A model generated the notes under the pieces. That model was not told the origin of the DNA. It searched no databases and saw only the letters and a list, made by a program, of their open reading frames with translations. A stretch of DNA of 64,000 nt, taken from positions 52,488,343 to 52,552,342 of the forward strand of contig NC_065538.1 in assembly GCF_932294415.1 (NCBI RefSeq), in the 5' to 3' direction. The first letter of the stretch is position 1. Each line of letters opens with the position of its first letter. Of the stretch, positions 61,530 through 64,000 are shown piece by piece. This DNA is from Quercus robur. Taxonomy: Eukaryota; Streptophyta; Magnoliopsida; Fagales; Fagaceae. A program made the position numbers and the translations under genes.

Positions 61530-62024
61530 CTACAATATACATGTATCAAAAATAAAAATTAACAACATATTAATTTTAACCTATTTTTTAAAAATAACTA
61601 CGAATCAACTAAAATACAATAGTGGTACCTTGTTTAATTATTCCTCAATCAAAAATTGACATTTATTCATCTCTTCTTCTCTTTGATATTGGTAAAGGGG
61701 AAGAAGTTTAGTTTGCTATTGGTAAAGTGAAAGAAAATGGATGGTAAAATATTGGTAAAATAAGATTTAGTAAAAAATAAAAAGTGGAATGGAGGAAAAT
61801 GTGTTAAGAGTGCAATAGAAGGAAAAAGTGCCCTCAACTACTGCCAGCCGTGTCCCATATTAAGAGGGCAAATTTGTCCAATTTTTCCCCACAAGTCATG
61901 CCATACTTTTTCTCTAATTTACTCAATTTTTTTTATTTATGTGGGACGCACTTAAGGAGAACCTTAACAAACAAGCACCGGAACATTCTCCATAAACATA
62001 TACCGTAGAAGTCTCTTGTGAGTT
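61530..62024. other. RLK2 upstream region
   Basis: Includes sequence not present in A (61530-61750) and the promoter-proximal stretch conserved with A 26270-26520 (GTGTCCCATATTAAGAGGG). No W-box cluster or other clear element is seen. Confidence 0.4.
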
Positions 62025-62063
62025 ATGATAGCCTCTGATACTCCAAACTCCAGAGAGCCTTCT

Positions 62064-64000
62064 ATGTCTCCCTTCACACTCATGATGCTAACTAAAAGGC
62101 GATCCATTCTCCTGCTCTTGGCTTTTCTGTTAGTGCAACCATGCATACTTCACTTGTCTCACTCTTCCAACAACTTTACAGATCAATCAGCTCTCATTGC
62201 CTTCAAATCTGAAATCAGTTTTCATCCAAATGATACTATCTTCTCTGCTGGTAACTGGTCCACAACAACAAACTTCTGTGAGTGGTTTGGGGTCTCTTGC
62301 AGCCGACGCAGACAAAGAGTCACAGCCTTGAACCTTTCCTATGTGGATCTTCACGGCACCATCTCCCCTCATATTGGCAACCTCTCCTTCCTGGTCTCAC
62401 TTGATCTTCAAAACAACAGCTTCTCTGGTTTTCTGCCACATGAGATTGGTAACCTACACCGCTTGAGGGAACTTCGGTTGTCAAACAACCTATTGGAAGG
62501 TAGTATTCCTCCGACTCTACATAATTGCCAGAAGCTTGAAGTTTTATTTCTTTATGGAAACAACTTAAATGGTAGCATACCTGAAGATTTAGGCATGTTA
62601 CCAAGGGTTCGCGAAATGAACCTTAGTCAAAACAAACTTATGGGTACAATTCCATCGTCCCTCGGCAATATGTCGTCATTAGAGTTCTTGACTTTGGAAT
62701 ACAATAGCCTCACCGGTGCATTTCCTCTTGTCATCTTTAACTTGTCTTCTCTAAAGAGTATTGGTATTGGAGGAAATAACCTCTCAGGAACCCTTCCAGT
62801 GGATCTTTGTAGCCATTGTCCTAATCTTCAAGGGCTGTATATTACCGACAACAGATTCAGCGGTAAGCTCCCCTCACAGTTTAATAACTGCAGAGAGCTT
62901 TTAGATTTATCTCTATCATACAATATGTTTGATGGAAGTATTTCAAAAGGTTTTGGGAGTTTAAAAAAGCTTGAAAGCCTCTATCTTGGAGGTAACAACT
63001 TAATTGGAAACATTCCTCCTATCATAAGCAATTTATCGATGTTACAAGGGTTTTATGCTGAAAGAAACAACATTAAAGGAGGCATGCCAAGTGATTTATG
63101 GCGTCTCCACAATCTGAAGAAACTGTATATTTTTTATAACGATCTCACTGGGACAATACCCCAAAATATTTTCAACATTACCTCTCTACAAACACTCAAC
63201 TTGATGGGTAATTCCTTGTCTGGAAATCTTTCATTAGATACTAGGATCCCTTGCCCTAATCTTAGAAGGTTGCTTCTTGATGACAACAACATTAGCGGTC
63301 GTATCCCATCATATCTTTTAAATTGTTCCAACCTCGTCTTAGTAGATTTATCTGGAAATTTACTCTCTGGGCCTATACCTCGTCTTGGAAACTTGAAATA
63401 TCTCAATTACTTGGGTCTAGGTGATAATCAACTAACAGAGGAGTCTGGGCATCAAGAGCATAGTTTTCTTACATCTTTAACCAGTTGCACATCTTTAGAG
63501 TTGCTAGATATTTCCACCAATCCCTTGAATATTACAATTCCGGAAACCATTGGAAATTTTTCGGCTTCGCTTAAAATCATTAGTGCAGGTCAAAGCCAAA
63601 TAAAGGGTCAAATTCCAATGGGAATCGGTTCCTTGAAAAATTTGACCTTGCTTGATTTGAGCTATAACAATTTGTCTGGAAATTTACCGTCAACATTAGG
63701 GGGATTAGAGGAATTGCAAAGATTGCATCTTAGTGACAATAATATTGGAGGAAACATTCCAGAAGAGCTTTGTCAACTAAACAAGCTGGGAGAACTACTT
63801 CTCTCAAATAACAAAATTTCTGGATCCATCCCGAATTGCATTGGAAACCTCAATCTTTTGCAGAGATTAAACTTGAGTTATAACAAACTGACATCATCAA
63901 TCCCATTGAATGTGTGGAATCTTGAAAATATGTTGTTCTTGGATTTATCATCAAATTCCCTCTACGGATCTTTGTCTCCAAACATGAAAAAACTCATTGC
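62064..64000 (+). CDS. LRR receptor-like kinase, subfamily XII type (RLK2), cut by window end
   Basis: Open from ATG 62064 to the window edge (645 codons). It covers the signal peptide, LRR N-cap and LRRs 1 to 23; the kinase lies outside. It is almost identical to RLK1, with about 17 amino-acid differences and only about six silent ones by eye. Most are in LRRs 4-8, at exposed positions of the LxLxxN strands (for example IALNSN to MNLSQN, LYLHDN to LTLEYN, ISIGLN to IGIGGN, YISHN to YITDN). Here an in-frame upstream ATG at 62025 could add 13 residues (MIASDTPNSREPS); RLK1 has GTG at that place, so 62064 is the start shared by both. It is likely a cell-surface immune receptor with a ligand range different from RLK1. 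Integrity of the 3' half is unknown. Confidence 0.88.
   Translation, partial: MSPFTLMMLTKRRSILLLLAFLLVQPCILHLSHSSNNFTDQSALIAFKSEISFHPNDTIFSAGNWSTTTNFCEWFGVSCSRRRQRVTALNLSYVDLHGTISPHIGNLSFLVSLDLQNNSFSGFLPHEIGNLHRLRELRLSNNLLEGSIPPTLHNCQKLEVLFLYGNNLNGSIPEDLGMLPRVREMNLSQNKLMGTIPSSLGNMSSLEFLTLEYNSLTGAFPLVIFNLSSLKSIGIGGNNLSGTLPVDLCSHCPNLQGLYITDNRFSGKLPSQFNNCRELLDLSLSYNMFDGSISKGFGSLKKLESLYLGGNNLIGNIPPIISNLSMLQGFYAERNNIKGGMPSDLWRLHNLKKLYIFYNDLTGTIPQNIFNITSLQTLNLMGNSLSGNLSLDTRIPCPNLRRLLLDDNNISGRIPSYLLNCSNLVLVDLSGNLLSGPIPRLGNLKYLNYLGLGDNQLTEESGHQEHSFLTSLTSCTSLELLDISTNPLNITIPETIGNFSASLKIISAGQSQIKGQIPMGIGSLKNLTLLDLSYNNLSGNLPSTLGGLEELQRLHLSDNNIGGNIPEELCQLNKLGELLLSNNKISGSIPNCIGNLNLLQRLNLSYNKLTSSIPLNVWNLENMLFLDLSSNSLYGSLSPNMKKLI

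Larger units (their letters stand above)
53071..64000 (+). repeat. Block C of the segmental duplication
   Basis: Homology to A begins at TGACAATAAAAGAATAG (A 11947) and runs to the window end inside the receptor kinase. Differences from A are a LINE insertion (53285-54708), a plastid insert near 56926-57324, loss of A 15.36-23.28 kb (replaced by about 340 bases with cyclin-L exon 1), expansion of the 146-bp repeat, loss of A 25.44-25.81 kb and extra sequence near 61.40-61.75 kb. Confidence 0.85.

Overview
The window is nuclear DNA of a flowering plant, most likely a woody eudicot. It is AT-rich and contains plant-specific retroelement lineages, a plant-type LRR receptor kinase with its intron, relics of other intron-bearing plant genes, and a plastid DNA insert. 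A Fagaceae-like tree is my guess; the sequence does not prove it. Only one gene lies complete and apparently intact in the window. A second copy of it runs off the right edge.

Layout. Positions 1-7161 are the 3' half of a Tat-lineage Ty3/Gypsy retrotransposon. It has a decayed integrase end (+), a five-exon antisense gene with a plant mobile domain (-), a polypurine tract and a 1.3 kb 3' LTR. The rest is dominated by a large old duplication seen as three blocks. Block A (7162 to about 28.5 kb and beyond) ends in receptor-kinase gene RLK1 (26561-31207). Block B (36190-45660) matches A 7162-13470. Block C (53071-64000) matches A from 11947 on and ends in RLK2 (62064 onward, cut by the window). 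B and C together look like a second copy of A, split by a 7.4 kb unrelated segment and overlapping by about 1.5 kb of A sequence.

Because the blocks are homologous, insertions in one can be checked against an uninterrupted site in another. B received a 2.95 kb hAT element (8-bp target duplication) that itself holds a 1.2 kb PIF/Harbinger-like element (TTA duplication), plus a 608-bp solo LTR (GTTAC duplication). C received a 5'-truncated LINE (16-bp duplication) and a plastid rps16 fragment. The Tat LTR ends exactly where A-B homology begins.

The blocks also carry relics of host genes, all on the + strand: a NUP98-like FG-repeat fragment (A, B), cyclin-L exons (a different exon in A and in C), and a multi-exon TOPLESS-type WD40 fragment (A only). 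Just upstream of both RLK genes, on the - strand, is a tandem array of 87-bp exon-like units ending in a DLNE motif, separated by introns of about 87 bp. I do not recognise this gene.

The two RLKs are LRR subfamily XII-type pattern-recognition receptors (signal peptide, 27 LRRs, one transmembrane helix, non-RD kinase). In the shared part they are almost identical, except for a cluster of amino-acid replacements on the exposed beta-strand faces of LRRs 4-8. That pattern suggests diversification of the ligand-binding surface, and it is the most biologically interesting signal here.
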